Assembly: GCF_003480435.1 (NCBI RefSeq)
Contig: NZ_QUJB01000008.1
Coordinates: 69,300 to 133,299, forward strand
From: Clostridium sp. AM30-24
GTDB taxonomy: Bacteria; Bacillota; Clostridia; Lachnospirales; Lachnospiraceae
Length of the DNA stretch: 64,000 bases
Direction of reading: 5' to 3'
Shown: piece by piece, positions 25,851 to 33,508 of the stretch
Position numbering within the stretch: position 1 is the stretch's first letter
How the letters are laid out: each line of letters starts with the position of its first letter
Notes under the pieces: model-generated
What the model was told of the DNA's origin: nothing
The model's input: the letters and a program-made list of their open reading frames with translations, nothing else
Database searches by the model: none
Made by a program: the position numbers and the translations under genes

Positions 25851-27023
25851 TCAAATGCCTTCAAAATAGAAACTCGTTTGATCCTTCGGACGAACATTGG
25901 TAAGTGTTCCTTTGTAATGACGGAGATCGACCGGCTGGAACGGATACTTTCTACAGTTTTCCTCGTTTAACTCAAGTCCCAATCCGACTCCCTCCGGTAT
26001 ATATATCTGACCACGATCAAATACGACCCGTTCATTCGTCAATTCCCTCCTCCAGCTGACATCGGTCAAGCAGATCTCCAGGATCCGGAATCCTGTCAGG
26101 CTGGCCGCGAGATGCAGCGTTGCGGCATTAGCTACCGGTCCACTGGGATTATGCGGCGCTAATGCGATATAACACGTCTCCGCCATCGCTGCCATTTTTC
26201 GAATTGCTGAAATACCTCCACAGTGGCTGACATCTGGCTGGGCATAATCTGCGCAGCCTTTTTCCAGAAATTCCCGGAACTGATTCAAGCTGTAGATGCG
26301 CTCACCTCCGGCAATGGGAACCGGTGATTTTCGATGGACCTCTGCCAGCGCATCCAAATTATCCGGCGGTGTCGGTTCCTCAAAAAACATAGGTGCAAAT
26401 GTCTTCAGCTCATTTGCGATCTTAATTCCCGTCGCAATATCAAACCTGCCATGTCCTTCAATTAAAAGATCGACATTCTTTCCAACTGCGCCGCGGACAG
26501 CCTCTACAATCTCTAACGATCTGTGAAGCTCCGCACTTGATATATTCATATATGCCTTTCCAAATGGATCCCACTTTAGCGCAGTAATCCCCAATGATAC
26601 TGCTTTCTTCGCAGCCTGCGCGAATTCTTCCGGTGTTTTTGCACCCGCGAACCACACATTTGCGTACATGCGTATACTTTCTCTCACTTTTCCGCCCAGC
26701 ATCTCATAGACAGGTACTCCGCAGATCTTCGCCTTGATATCCCAAAGTGCGATGTCAACCGCAGAGAGCGCACTCTGCAATACAGGACCTACCCGCCAAT
26801 AGGAATCTCTATATAATTCATGGTCGATTCGTTCTACTTCTCTGGGATCTTGTCCGATAAGGACCCGCTTGATATCTTCGATTGCCCCCAACAGGGCATG
26901 TTCCTTATACTCGAGTGTTCCCTCTCCGATCCCGCTCACACCTTCGTCCGTTTCAATTTTGATAAAAACGAAGTTGGTTCTATAAGTAAAAACATTGAAT
27001 GTCTTGATATTCGTTATTTTCAT
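25851..27023 (-). CDS. Second enolase-superfamily sugar-acid dehydratase/racemase
   Basis: A 390-residue mandelate-racemase/muconate-lactonizing family protein, clearly diverged from its neighbour. It has VDIALWDIKAKICGVPVYEMLGG, FFEEPTPPDN, AGGERIY and APHNPSGPVANA. At the first metal position it has IEGHGRF, where the neighbour has DFHGR, so Glu replaces Asp while the His is kept. AGGGG precedes ATG 27023, 38 bases upstream of the dgoD-like gene in the operon. Probably dehydrates a different epimer or a related acid; the product is not predictable. Confidence 0.9.
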   Translation of the reverse strand: MKITNIKTFNVFTYRTNFVFIKIETDEGVSGIGEGTLEYKEHALLGAIEDIKRVLIGQDPREVERIDHELYRDSYWRVGPVLQSALSAVDIALWDIKAKICGVPVYEMLGGKVRESIRMYANVWFAGAKTPEEFAQAAKKAVSLGITALKWDPFGKAYMNISSAELHRSLEIVEAVRGAVGKNVDLLIEGHGRFDIATGIKIANELKTFAPMFFEEPTPPDNLDALAEVHRKSPVPIAGGERIYSLNQFREFLEKGCADYAQPDVSHCGGISAIRKMAAMAETCYIALAPHNPSGPVANAATLHLAASLTGFRILEICLTDVSWRRELTNERVVFDRGQIYIPEGVGLGLELNEENCRKYPFQPVDLRHYKGTLTNVRPKDQTSFYFEGI

Positions 27024-27037
27024 TTACAGGCCCCTCT

Positions 27038-27748
27038 TTACAACATATATTCCCGATAATGATCCGGAATTCTAATAATACCGCGCTCTTTTTCATCGAA
27101 AGCATTGATAAATTCTGAGACATTACACCCGTATTCCTTAAACATATCCCAATGCATCGGATACACAGTTTTTGGCCTCAGCTCTCTGGTTAATCTTGCC
27201 GCGTCGACCGCATTCATATTGTATCCCTGGCCATTAATCGGAAGAAGCAACGCATCTGCGTTACGCGGCAGATCAATGAGAAGCTTCTTATGATACATTG
27301 TATCGCCCGTATGACAGATCACTTTGCTGTCACCTTCGATCGTCACACCAATTGGGCGCTCATCAGAATGCGCAGCATATGTGGAAATAAAGCGAACTCC
27401 CCGCAGTGTAATTTCTATATCACAATCAAAAAGCATATAATCCTGGGGATTCTTTTCATATCGTTTACGAAGTACATCCAGTACATTCAACGGTGCCAAT
27501 ACCGCAATCTTTCCATTTTTTTCCACGATTCGATTGATCGTCTCCACATCCGTATGGTCCCCATGCAGATGTGTTAGGATCAAAACATCCACATGATTTA
27601 AAACTTCATCATTGATTGGGATCTGCCGCTTAAAACTGTCCCCTTTTTCCTTTTGGAGAGAATCAGATAAATACGGATCGATCACAATTGTCAGTCCGTT
27701 TTCAGTTCTCAGACGATATCCCGCTTGCCCCAGCCACATGATTTTCAT
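27038..27748 (-). CDS. Metallo-beta-lactamase-fold hydrolase, UlaG-like
   Basis: A 236-residue MBL-fold protein with THLHGDHTD, CHTGDT and the late MHWDMF metal ligands. The size and the YPMHWDMFKEYG ending resemble UlaG, the L-ascorbate-6-phosphate lactonase. Set 14 bases before the dehydratase pair, it probably opens a sugar lactone before dehydration. It belongs to a larger family with mixed activities, so lactonase function is inference from context. Confidence 0.85.
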   Translation of the reverse strand: MKIMWLGQAGYRLRTENGLTIVIDPYLSDSLQKEKGDSFKRQIPINDEVLNHVDVLILTHLHGDHTDVETINRIVEKNGKIAVLAPLNVLDVLRKRYEKNPQDYMLFDCDIEITLRGVRFISTYAAHSDERPIGVTIEGDSKVICHTGDTMYHKKLLIDLPRNADALLLPINGQGYNMNAVDAARLTRELRPKTVYPMHWDMFKEYGCNVSEFINAFDEKERGIIRIPDHYREYML

Positions 27749-27838
27749 TTTAGGCCTCTTTTCTGACTGGACTTATCAGCATCCTCTGCTGTTTACAGAG
27801 CATGCTGACCCAGTCTGTAGGAATCTGATTATCAAAAA

Positions 27839-28915
27839 CTATTTTTTATTTACGATTGCGAGTGTATCATTCAACAGATCCGTATATCCACCGCTCTCAG
27901 CCGATTTTGTCCAGTACGGAGTAAACAGGTCGATCAGTTCCTGACGGTCTTCAAATTCAGTGATCGTACAGCCGGCATCCTTAAGTTTCTGTTCATAGCT
28001 GTTTTCACCATCGATAACTTTCTGATTCAGATCTCCCTGGCACTCAGCCCAGGTATCTTTCATTAATTTCTGTGTATCCGGACTCAGGCTATTCCATTTA
28101 TCAGCATTGATGATCGGTCCAATAATGGAGATCATATGGTGTGACAGGCAGATATTGTTTCCAAGTGTATAGAATCCCTGTGTATAGAAAGCTTCCAGAC
28201 CAGATTCGATTCCATCTACCATACCGGACTGCATCGCAGTATATGCCTCAGACCACGGAACAACGGTCGGGCTCATTCCCAGTGTTTCAAATGTGTCAAG
28301 ATAGATCTGCGCTCCCGGGGAACGTAATTTATAGTTTTTACAATCCGCGACGGTACGGATCGGAGTCTTTGTGCACATGCTTCTGAAACCATTCCACGTC
28401 CATCCTAACGGTACGATTCCTAACTGTTCCTCCGCCAAGCTGTCTAATTTCTGTCCCACATCTCCGTACAATACCTCCCCAGCTGTATCGTAAGAATCAA
28501 ATAGGAACGGCAGACAGGTCAGAGTATACGCGCTCATGGAGTTTGATAACTGTGAGGTATCTCCCAGGCACATATCCAGTGTTCCAAGCTTGACGGCATC
28601 CTCAGCGTCTGTGGAATTATAAAGAGACGCAGCCGGATAAATATCGATCGTAATCGCGCCACCAGACCTTTCCTTCAGCATGTCCGCCCATTCCGTTAAG
28701 GCCACATGGATCGGCTGGTCCACTGCGTTATGATGGGAAAGTTTTAATGTGACGGTGTCATATGTAGGAGCCGCATCAGCTGCAGCCGTAGACTCAGCCG
28801 CCGCAGCCTTCGTTTCATCAGCTTTTGTTTCTGTAGACGTACTGGAAGTACTGCCGCAGGCTGCCAGTGACAGACACATAACAGGAGTTAACAGCATAGC
28901 GATCATTTTTTTCAT
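27839..28915 (-). CDS. dctP: TRAP transporter solute-binding lipoprotein
   Basis: A 358-residue DctP-family extracellular binding protein. The signal peptide ends in lipobox LAAC (Cys20), followed by a Ser/Thr/Ala-rich spacer; the mature domain has the TRAP landmarks LRSPGAQIYLDTFETLG, with the Arg that normally binds the substrate carboxylate, and MVDGIESGLEAFYTQGF. ATG 28915 follows GGAGGA; the frame opens five codons earlier. With DctQ and DctM it imports an organic acid, here presumably a sugar acid. Confidence 0.95.
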   Translation of the reverse strand: MKKMIAMLLTPVMCLSLAACGSTSSTSTETKADETKAAAAESTAAADAAPTYDTVTLKLSHHNAVDQPIHVALTEWADMLKERSGGAITIDIYPAASLYNSTDAEDAVKLGTLDMCLGDTSQLSNSMSAYTLTCLPFLFDSYDTAGEVLYGDVGQKLDSLAEEQLGIVPLGWTWNGFRSMCTKTPIRTVADCKNYKLRSPGAQIYLDTFETLGMSPTVVPWSEAYTAMQSGMVDGIESGLEAFYTQGFYTLGNNICLSHHMISIIGPIINADKWNSLSPDTQKLMKDTWAECQGDLNQKVIDGENSYEQKLKDAGCTITEFEDRQELIDLFTPYWTKSAESGGYTDLLNDTLAIVNKK

Positions 28916-28967
28916 AGATATTTCCTCCATTCTATTTTTCCGGATTCATCCGGTATCTTCAGATCAA

Positions 28968-30242
28968 TTAACCAAACAGGCTTGGTAACAATGTTACCAA
29001 TACCGGAACAAAAATAACCAGGATCGTAACACCATAATTCACGAACAGGAATTTCCATATTTGTTTCACGGTCTTGCTGAGCGGAGTATCCGTAATACTG
29101 GATGCGATGTACATCAGCAATCCGACCGGCGGGGACATTCCTCCCATATCCAGGGTGAGGATACAAACCATCGCGAAATAGATCGGATCAAAATTATACT
29201 GAAGGATCAGCGGGCTGAATACTGGAATCAGCATCAGCATAGCCGCATTGGAATCAATAAACATACCGGCAATAAACAGTACCACACTGATGAAAAGCAT
29301 GATAATAACTTTGTGTGAAACAAACGCGCTGGTAAGCGCCAGAATAACTTTCGACATATTATAGTTTGTCGCTAATGTTCCAAAAATTCCTGCAAATGCA
29401 ACAATGATCATGCAATTGACCGTTGCATGTACGGCATCCATCAGGCAGTCTTTCAACACCTTCACATTCAGCGTCCTTTTTATGATCCCATAGATAATGC
29501 TGTAAGTACATGCCAGAACTCCGGCCTCTGTGGCGGTGACAACTCCCAGCATGATTCCAAAAATAATGATGCACGGCATGACCAGAGCAGGAGCCGCATA
29601 AATCGTATTCTGACCAAGAACCTTAAAACCAGCAAATTTTGTTTTGTTGATGTTGTTCCGCTTTGCATACATGTAATTGACCAACATATATCCGGCCGCG
29701 ATCAACAGACCCGGGATATATCCGGCGAGGAATAGCTTATTGATCGGAATATTCGTAACACCGGAATACAGGACCATCATGATACTCGGCGGAATGATCG
29801 GTCCCAGTGCTCCACAGCTGGCAACCAGCGCGCACGCATAACCGTCATCATACTTTTCTTCCCTCATCATTGGAACCAGCATGGATGCCAGTGCGGAAGT
29901 ATCTGCATTAGCCGAACCGGATACTCCGGCCATAACCACGCCAGATACGATTGCCGCGTCACCAATACCGCCGGTCGTGTGTCCTACCAGGCTTTTTGCC
30001 CAGTTGACGAGGATCTTCGTGATTCCGCTTTTCTCCATCAATGTTCCAGCGAGCATAAAGAACGGGACCGCCATCAAAGAGAAGGAATCCATTGATGTGA
30101 ACATTTTCTGGGAAAGAACAATTCCAGGCAACGCCGGATCCACGATCAGGCAGGTGACAACGGATACCGCCATTGCGTAGGCAACAGGCATTCCGATCAC
30201 TAATAAGACAACAAAAGCTCCAAACAGTAATCCCAGCATCAT
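28968..30242 (-). CDS. dctM: TRAP transporter large permease
   Basis: A 424-residue DctM subunit with about 11-12 membrane segments, driven by an ion gradient (usually Na+). Hallmarks are PFFMLAGTLMEKSGI, ASCGALGPIIPPSIMMVLY and GMFIDSNAAMLMLIPVF. AAGGAGG precedes ATG 30242, only 3 bases after the small permease gene. Confidence 0.96.
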   Translation of the reverse strand: MMLGLLFGAFVVLLVIGMPVAYAMAVSVVTCLIVDPALPGIVLSQKMFTSMDSFSLMAVPFFMLAGTLMEKSGITKILVNWAKSLVGHTTGGIGDAAIVSGVVMAGVSGSANADTSALASMLVPMMREEKYDDGYACALVASCGALGPIIPPSIMMVLYSGVTNIPINKLFLAGYIPGLLIAAGYMLVNYMYAKRNNINKTKFAGFKVLGQNTIYAAPALVMPCIIIFGIMLGVVTATEAGVLACTYSIIYGIIKRTLNVKVLKDCLMDAVHATVNCMIIVAFAGIFGTLATNYNMSKVILALTSAFVSHKVIIMLFISVVLFIAGMFIDSNAAMLMLIPVFSPLILQYNFDPIYFAMVCILTLDMGGMSPPVGLLMYIASSITDTPLSKTVKQIWKFLFVNYGVTILVIFVPVLVTLLPSLFG

Positions 30243-30245
30243 ATA

Positions 30246-30746
30246 TCACCGACCTCCTTCCTTTTTACTGCTTTTCAATGCGATAATATGATTTACGATC
30301 ACTTCAATACTGAATATGAAAATCAGCGCACCGCACACTGCCTGGGAAGAATACATGATCGGCGCCGGGATTCGGATTCCCTCCATCAGCTTATTTGCAA
30401 ACTTCTCACAGAGCTGGATTGTATACACACAGTAGAACGCGCCAAAGAGACCGATCAAGATCTCGCAGATCAATTGAAGAATCTCCTGCACCATATAAGG
30501 CAATTTTGTCACGACCAGATCAAATCCGAGATTCTTTCCTTTGCGAACGATTAACGGCGCATACATCATTAACATCCAGATAAACAGATACCGACAGAAC
30601 TGTTCACTCCACCAGATCGGTGCGTGCAGAACGTATCTCGCAATAACGCTGATCAATGTCATCACTGTGAAACCGCATACCAGACTACAGCATACTGCTT
30701 TGATGACATTTTCAACTGCATCAAAGATTTTTTTGATTGATTTCAC
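30246..30746 (-). CDS. dctQ: TRAP transporter small permease
   Basis: A 166-residue DctQ subunit with four membrane segments and the family's ARYVLHAPIWWSEQFCRYLFIW. GTG start at 30746 with AGGAGG 8 bases upstream. First gene of the TRAP-dehydratase operon, downstream of the GntR regulator gene on the same strand. The repeated TTTGATA sequence at 30764-30779 lies just before its ribosome site. Confidence 0.94.
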   Translation of the reverse strand: MKSIKKIFDAVENVIKAVCCSLVCGFTVMTLISVIARYVLHAPIWWSEQFCRYLFIWMLMMYAPLIVRKGKNLGFDLVVTKLPYMVQEILQLICEILIGLFGAFYCVYTIQLCEKFANKLMEGIRIPAPIMYSSQAVCGALIFIFSIEVIVNHIIALKSSKKEGGR

Positions 30747-30763
30747 TTTTTCTTCCTCCTATA

Positions 30764-30779
30764 TTTGATATTTGATATT
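30764..30779. promoter_or_regulatory. TTTGATA tandem repeat, candidate GntR site in front of dctQ
   Basis: TTTGATATTTGATATT is identical to 31591-31606 in front of the regulator gene. Sharing of a 16-base word between the two intergenic regions of one locus suggests a common operator, possibly overlapping translation initiation here. Confidence 0.5.
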
Positions 30780-30820
30780 ATTCAGTTCGAATAAATCCCC
30801 TACTCCTCCTTTGCTACATG

Positions 30821-31501
30821 TTATTTTCCATGGTTAAACTGTGTCATGAAATTTTCAAGAGCGGATTTGATATGTTCATCCACAGCCATCTTAACCAAAA
30901 GAGCATCCTTTTTCTCCAGAGCATCTATCAGCTTCTCATGCTGTTCAATGCCAATGCGGATACGCTCTGGCACTGGTGTATATTTTTTACGGATCGTACT
31001 GATGATCTCATGGTAATGCGTATACATTTCAAGTGCCTTTTGATTTTTGCTGTGCTCCATGATCGTATTATGAAACCTGGTGTTCAGATCAACATACTCG
31101 GCAGCGCCATAGGGCAGTTCCGCAATCACCCGGATCTGTTCATTGATGCAGCGCAGTTTCTGAATAATTTCCTCGTCGATTTCATCCAATGCAGTTTCAT
31201 ATAACAGGCATTCAAGAGCACGAAGGATTCCATATACATCACGCACAAACTGTTCATCAATGCGCAGGACCGTTGCGCCTTTATACGGATTGATCTCTAA
31301 AAAATGTTCTCCCTCTAAAGTACGAAATGCCTCACGAACCGGCATGGGACTGACGCCGTAACGTTCAGATATCTCTTTGATCGTAATGCGGCTGCCCGTC
31401 TCAAAACGGTTATTGATAATATCTTCTCTTAACTTTTCAATAACCTTCGTCGCGATCGTCTGGTCGGCAACAATCTTATCTTCTGCCATCGTGTTTTTCA
31501 T
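30821..31501 (-). CDS. GntR-family (FCD/FadR subgroup) regulator
   Basis: A 226-residue regulator: N-terminal winged helix (FETGSRITIKEISERYGVSPMPVREAFRTLE) and an all-helical FCD effector domain with the metal/ligand residues of the family (HNTIMEHSKN, EQHEKLIDALEKKD). It sits between the TRAP-dehydratase operon and the divergent mutarotase-SDR pair and probably responds to a sugar acid. Promoter TTGACT-17-TACTAT lies at 31545-31573. ATG 31501 is used, with a second ATG four codons in. Confidence 0.94.
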   Translation of the reverse strand: MKNTMAEDKIVADQTIATKVIEKLREDIINNRFETGSRITIKEISERYGVSPMPVREAFRTLEGEHFLEINPYKGATVLRIDEQFVRDVYGILRALECLLYETALDEIDEEIIQKLRCINEQIRVIAELPYGAAEYVDLNTRFHNTIMEHSKNQKALEMYTHYHEIISTIRKKYTPVPERIRIGIEQHEKLIDALEKKDALLVKMAVDEHIKSALENFMTQFNHGK

Positions 31502-31544
31502 TCCTTATCATCCCCATTTTTCAATCATTTTCCTTTATATGATG

Positions 31545-31573
31545 ATAGTATCATGGCCCTAATTAAAAGTCAA
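31545..31573 (-). promoter_or_regulatory. Promoter of the GntR gene
   Basis: Minus-strand TTGACT (31568-31573), 17-base spacer, TACTAT (31545-31550). Confidence 0.7.
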
Positions 31574-31590
31574 ATGCCGAAATGCACAAA

Positions 31591-31610
31591 TTTGATATTT
31601 GATATTTGAT
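31591..31610. promoter_or_regulatory. Triple TTTGATA direct repeat, candidate GntR site
   Basis: Two exact TTTGATA units and the partial TTTGAT, 7 bases apart, about 55-70 bases upstream of the predicted gntR start site. The first 16 bases recur in front of dctQ. Confidence 0.5.
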
Positions 31611-31615
31611 GTTAT

Positions 31616-31636
31616 TGCACAATGACTTTTTGTGCA
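31616..31636. promoter_or_regulatory. Operator-like dyad over the mutarotase promoter
   Basis: TGCACAA (31616-31622) and TTGTGCA (31630-31636) are perfect arms around 7 bases that contain the predicted -35. A repressor bound here would block the promoter at 31622-31650. The palindrome ATTGTACAAT (31681-31690) further down is a second candidate site. Confidence 0.5.
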
Positions 31637-31650
31637 GTTTGTGTTATGAT
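31622..31650 (+). promoter_or_regulatory. Probable promoter of the mutarotase-SDR pair
   Basis: ATGACT (31622-31627), 17-base spacer, TATGAT (31645-31650). Confidence 0.5.
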
Positions 31651-31716
31651 TTCTGTACTATCAGGATGTATCTTGTAATTATTGTACAATTTTTTTTATG
31701 GGGGATGATTGATAAT

Positions 31717-32592
31717 ATGATGCCAAAAGAGCTTACTCTCTCCAATGAGTTCTTGCAGGTCCAGGTCCTTCTTGATTGGTACTACAAGGGATCCCGCTAT
31801 GATTGGGGAGGCACAATCGGACAGGTGACCGTAAATGGTCATACCTTTCTGTCAAAAGAACAGAATGCCGATGGAAGCACAGGACTTGGGGGGGTCGGTC
31901 TGACAAATGTCTGGGAATGGACTGATACCAGTATCTATGACAGGACCGCTATGGCAGACTATTTTCCGCTGCCAGGTGTTGGTCTTCTGAAAAAAGTGGA
32001 CACCTCACCATTCTTATTTACAAAAACGTATCAAGTGGAGCCATATAAGCGTCAGATCTCTGTCGAACAGGACAGTGTGACAATTCGGACTCTCCCTTAT
32101 TTTTGCCAGAATACTGCTATGGAAACGGTAAAATCCTATCATCTGGAAAAGAATAAACTGGTCGTTTCCTTCCATATCACAAACACTGGCTCAGAAGAAA
32201 TACACGCAACTGAATTCTGTCATAACTTCTTTCAGTTTGACGGTCATCCCATCGATGGAACCTACTGTCTGCGTTTTCCGTACTCCATACAGCCGGAACT
32301 GCGGCGCGGAGAGCTGGTGATCAGCCGAGATCGCTATCGTCTTGGCGCGTTCGACGCTCCGACAAACTCCACCGCGTTCTGGATCAAGGGCTGGCAGGGA
32401 CTCCAACATCACTGGATGGAACTTTCAAACGAAACTCTCGGGATGTCCGTTTTAATAGAAGATCTTTTCCCGGTCTGCCGTTTTTACAGCTGGAACAATC
32501 CCTGGGCTTTCTGCCCGGAGACCTTTGCGCCAATTGATCTGGCTCCAGGCGAGGAGACTTCCTACTCCCGCGTTTATCACTTTTCTGCTTAA
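31717..32592 (+). CDS. Galactose-mutarotase-like protein
   Basis: A 291-residue beta-sandwich protein that looks like the aldose-1-epimerase superfamily: long beta-rich sequence, EFCHNFFQFDG with a candidate catalytic His, and CPETFAPIDLAPGEE near the end with a candidate base Glu. I start it at ATG 31717 after a GGGGG run; the frame extends 37 codons upstream through what is clearly promoter DNA. It would speed sugar anomer exchange for the adjacent sugar-acid pathway. Exact substrate unknown; the family assignment is moderate. Confidence 0.75.
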   Translation: MMPKELTLSNEFLQVQVLLDWYYKGSRYDWGGTIGQVTVNGHTFLSKEQNADGSTGLGGVGLTNVWEWTDTSIYDRTAMADYFPLPGVGLLKKVDTSPFLFTKTYQVEPYKRQISVEQDSVTIRTLPYFCQNTAMETVKSYHLEKNKLVVSFHITNTGSEEIHATEFCHNFFQFDGHPIDGTYCLRFPYSIQPELRRGELVISRDRYRLGAFDAPTNSTAFWIKGWQGLQHHWMELSNETLGMSVLIEDLFPVCRFYSWNNPWAFCPETFAPIDLAPGEETSYSRVYHFSA

Positions 32593-32605
32593 AGGAGGAA
32601 AAATC

Positions 32606-33370
32606 ATGACAAAAACAGCTCTTGTTACCGGTGCCGGACGTGGAATCGGCAAAACGATCGCCATTGAACTCGCAAAAGCCGGATATGATGTATGCGTAAG
32701 CTATTGCGGCAGTGAAGCACAGGCCATGGACACAAAAGCGCAGATTGAAGCGTTGGGACGTAAATGCATTGCTTTAAAAGCAGATCTGTCCCAGGTTGAA
32801 AGTATCGCACCTTTATTTAACGCTTTCGAAAAAGAATTTGGGGCAATGGACCTACTGGTCAACAATGCCGGAATCACAAAATTCAAATCCTTCCTGGAAG
32901 TTAATCCAGAAATGTTTGAGCAGTTAACTGCCGTGGATTACCGTGCAACGTTCTTCTGCGCTCAGGCTGCCGCCAAAAATATGATCGCCCACCATACAGA
33001 AGGATCTATTGTGAATATTTGCAGCAACCACCGCGCTATGAACTTCCCAATCGCAAGCGTTTACGGTTCTGCAAAAGCCGCTGTTTACAAATTAACACAG
33101 CATATCGCCCTGGAACTCGCTCCCTACGGGATTCGCGTAAACAGTATCTCCCCAGGATATATCAAAGTAACCGATCCAAATGTTGTTTCTGAACGCGAAA
33201 AAATGATGGTGTCCCGGATCCCTCTCGGCAGAATCGGTCAGCCTGTAGAGATTGCGAATATGGTACGTTTTCTCGCTTCAGATGAAGCACAATTTATCAC
33301 AGGTAGCGATATGCTTGTCGATGGCGGAGCTCTTCTTCCTGCCCTTATGGACAATACCTACATCAAATAG
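32606..33370 (+). CDS. SDR-family oxidoreductase (second in the locus)
   Basis: A 254-residue classical SDR: TGAGRGIGKTIA, NNAGIT, catalytic Ser in ICSNHRA, YGSAKAAVYK with the Tyr/Lys pair, and TGSDMLVDGGAL. AAAGGAGG precedes ATG 32606, 13 bases after the mutarotase-like gene, so they form a two-gene unit divergent from gntR. A hexose or sugar-acid dehydrogenase is likely, which with the mutarotase and the UlaG-like lactonase would make an aldose-lactone-aldonate series. Confidence 0.93.
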   Translation: MTKTALVTGAGRGIGKTIAIELAKAGYDVCVSYCGSEAQAMDTKAQIEALGRKCIALKADLSQVESIAPLFNAFEKEFGAMDLLVNNAGITKFKSFLEVNPEMFEQLTAVDYRATFFCAQAAAKNMIAHHTEGSIVNICSNHRAMNFPIASVYGSAKAAVYKLTQHIALELAPYGIRVNSISPGYIKVTDPNVVSEREKMMVSRIPLGRIGQPVEIANMVRFLASDEAQFITGSDMLVDGGALLPALMDNTYIK

Positions 33371-33412
33371 CCCCCATAAGCTCTTTGTGCAAAGCTCTTC
33401 CCAATATATCCC

Positions 33413-33441
33413 TTTACTTGAATTGTGAATTCCGCTATAAT
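33413..33441 (+). promoter_or_regulatory. Promoter of the D-Ala-D-Ala carboxypeptidase gene
   Basis: TTTACT (33413-33418), 17-base spacer, TATAAT (33436-33441), about 67 bases before the start codon. Confidence 0.7.
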
Positions 33442-33508
33442 GGTGGAAAATAACGGGTGGACCATGACCGGATCCGGCATGTTTTTCCGACATAAAGGGA
33501 TTTTATTC

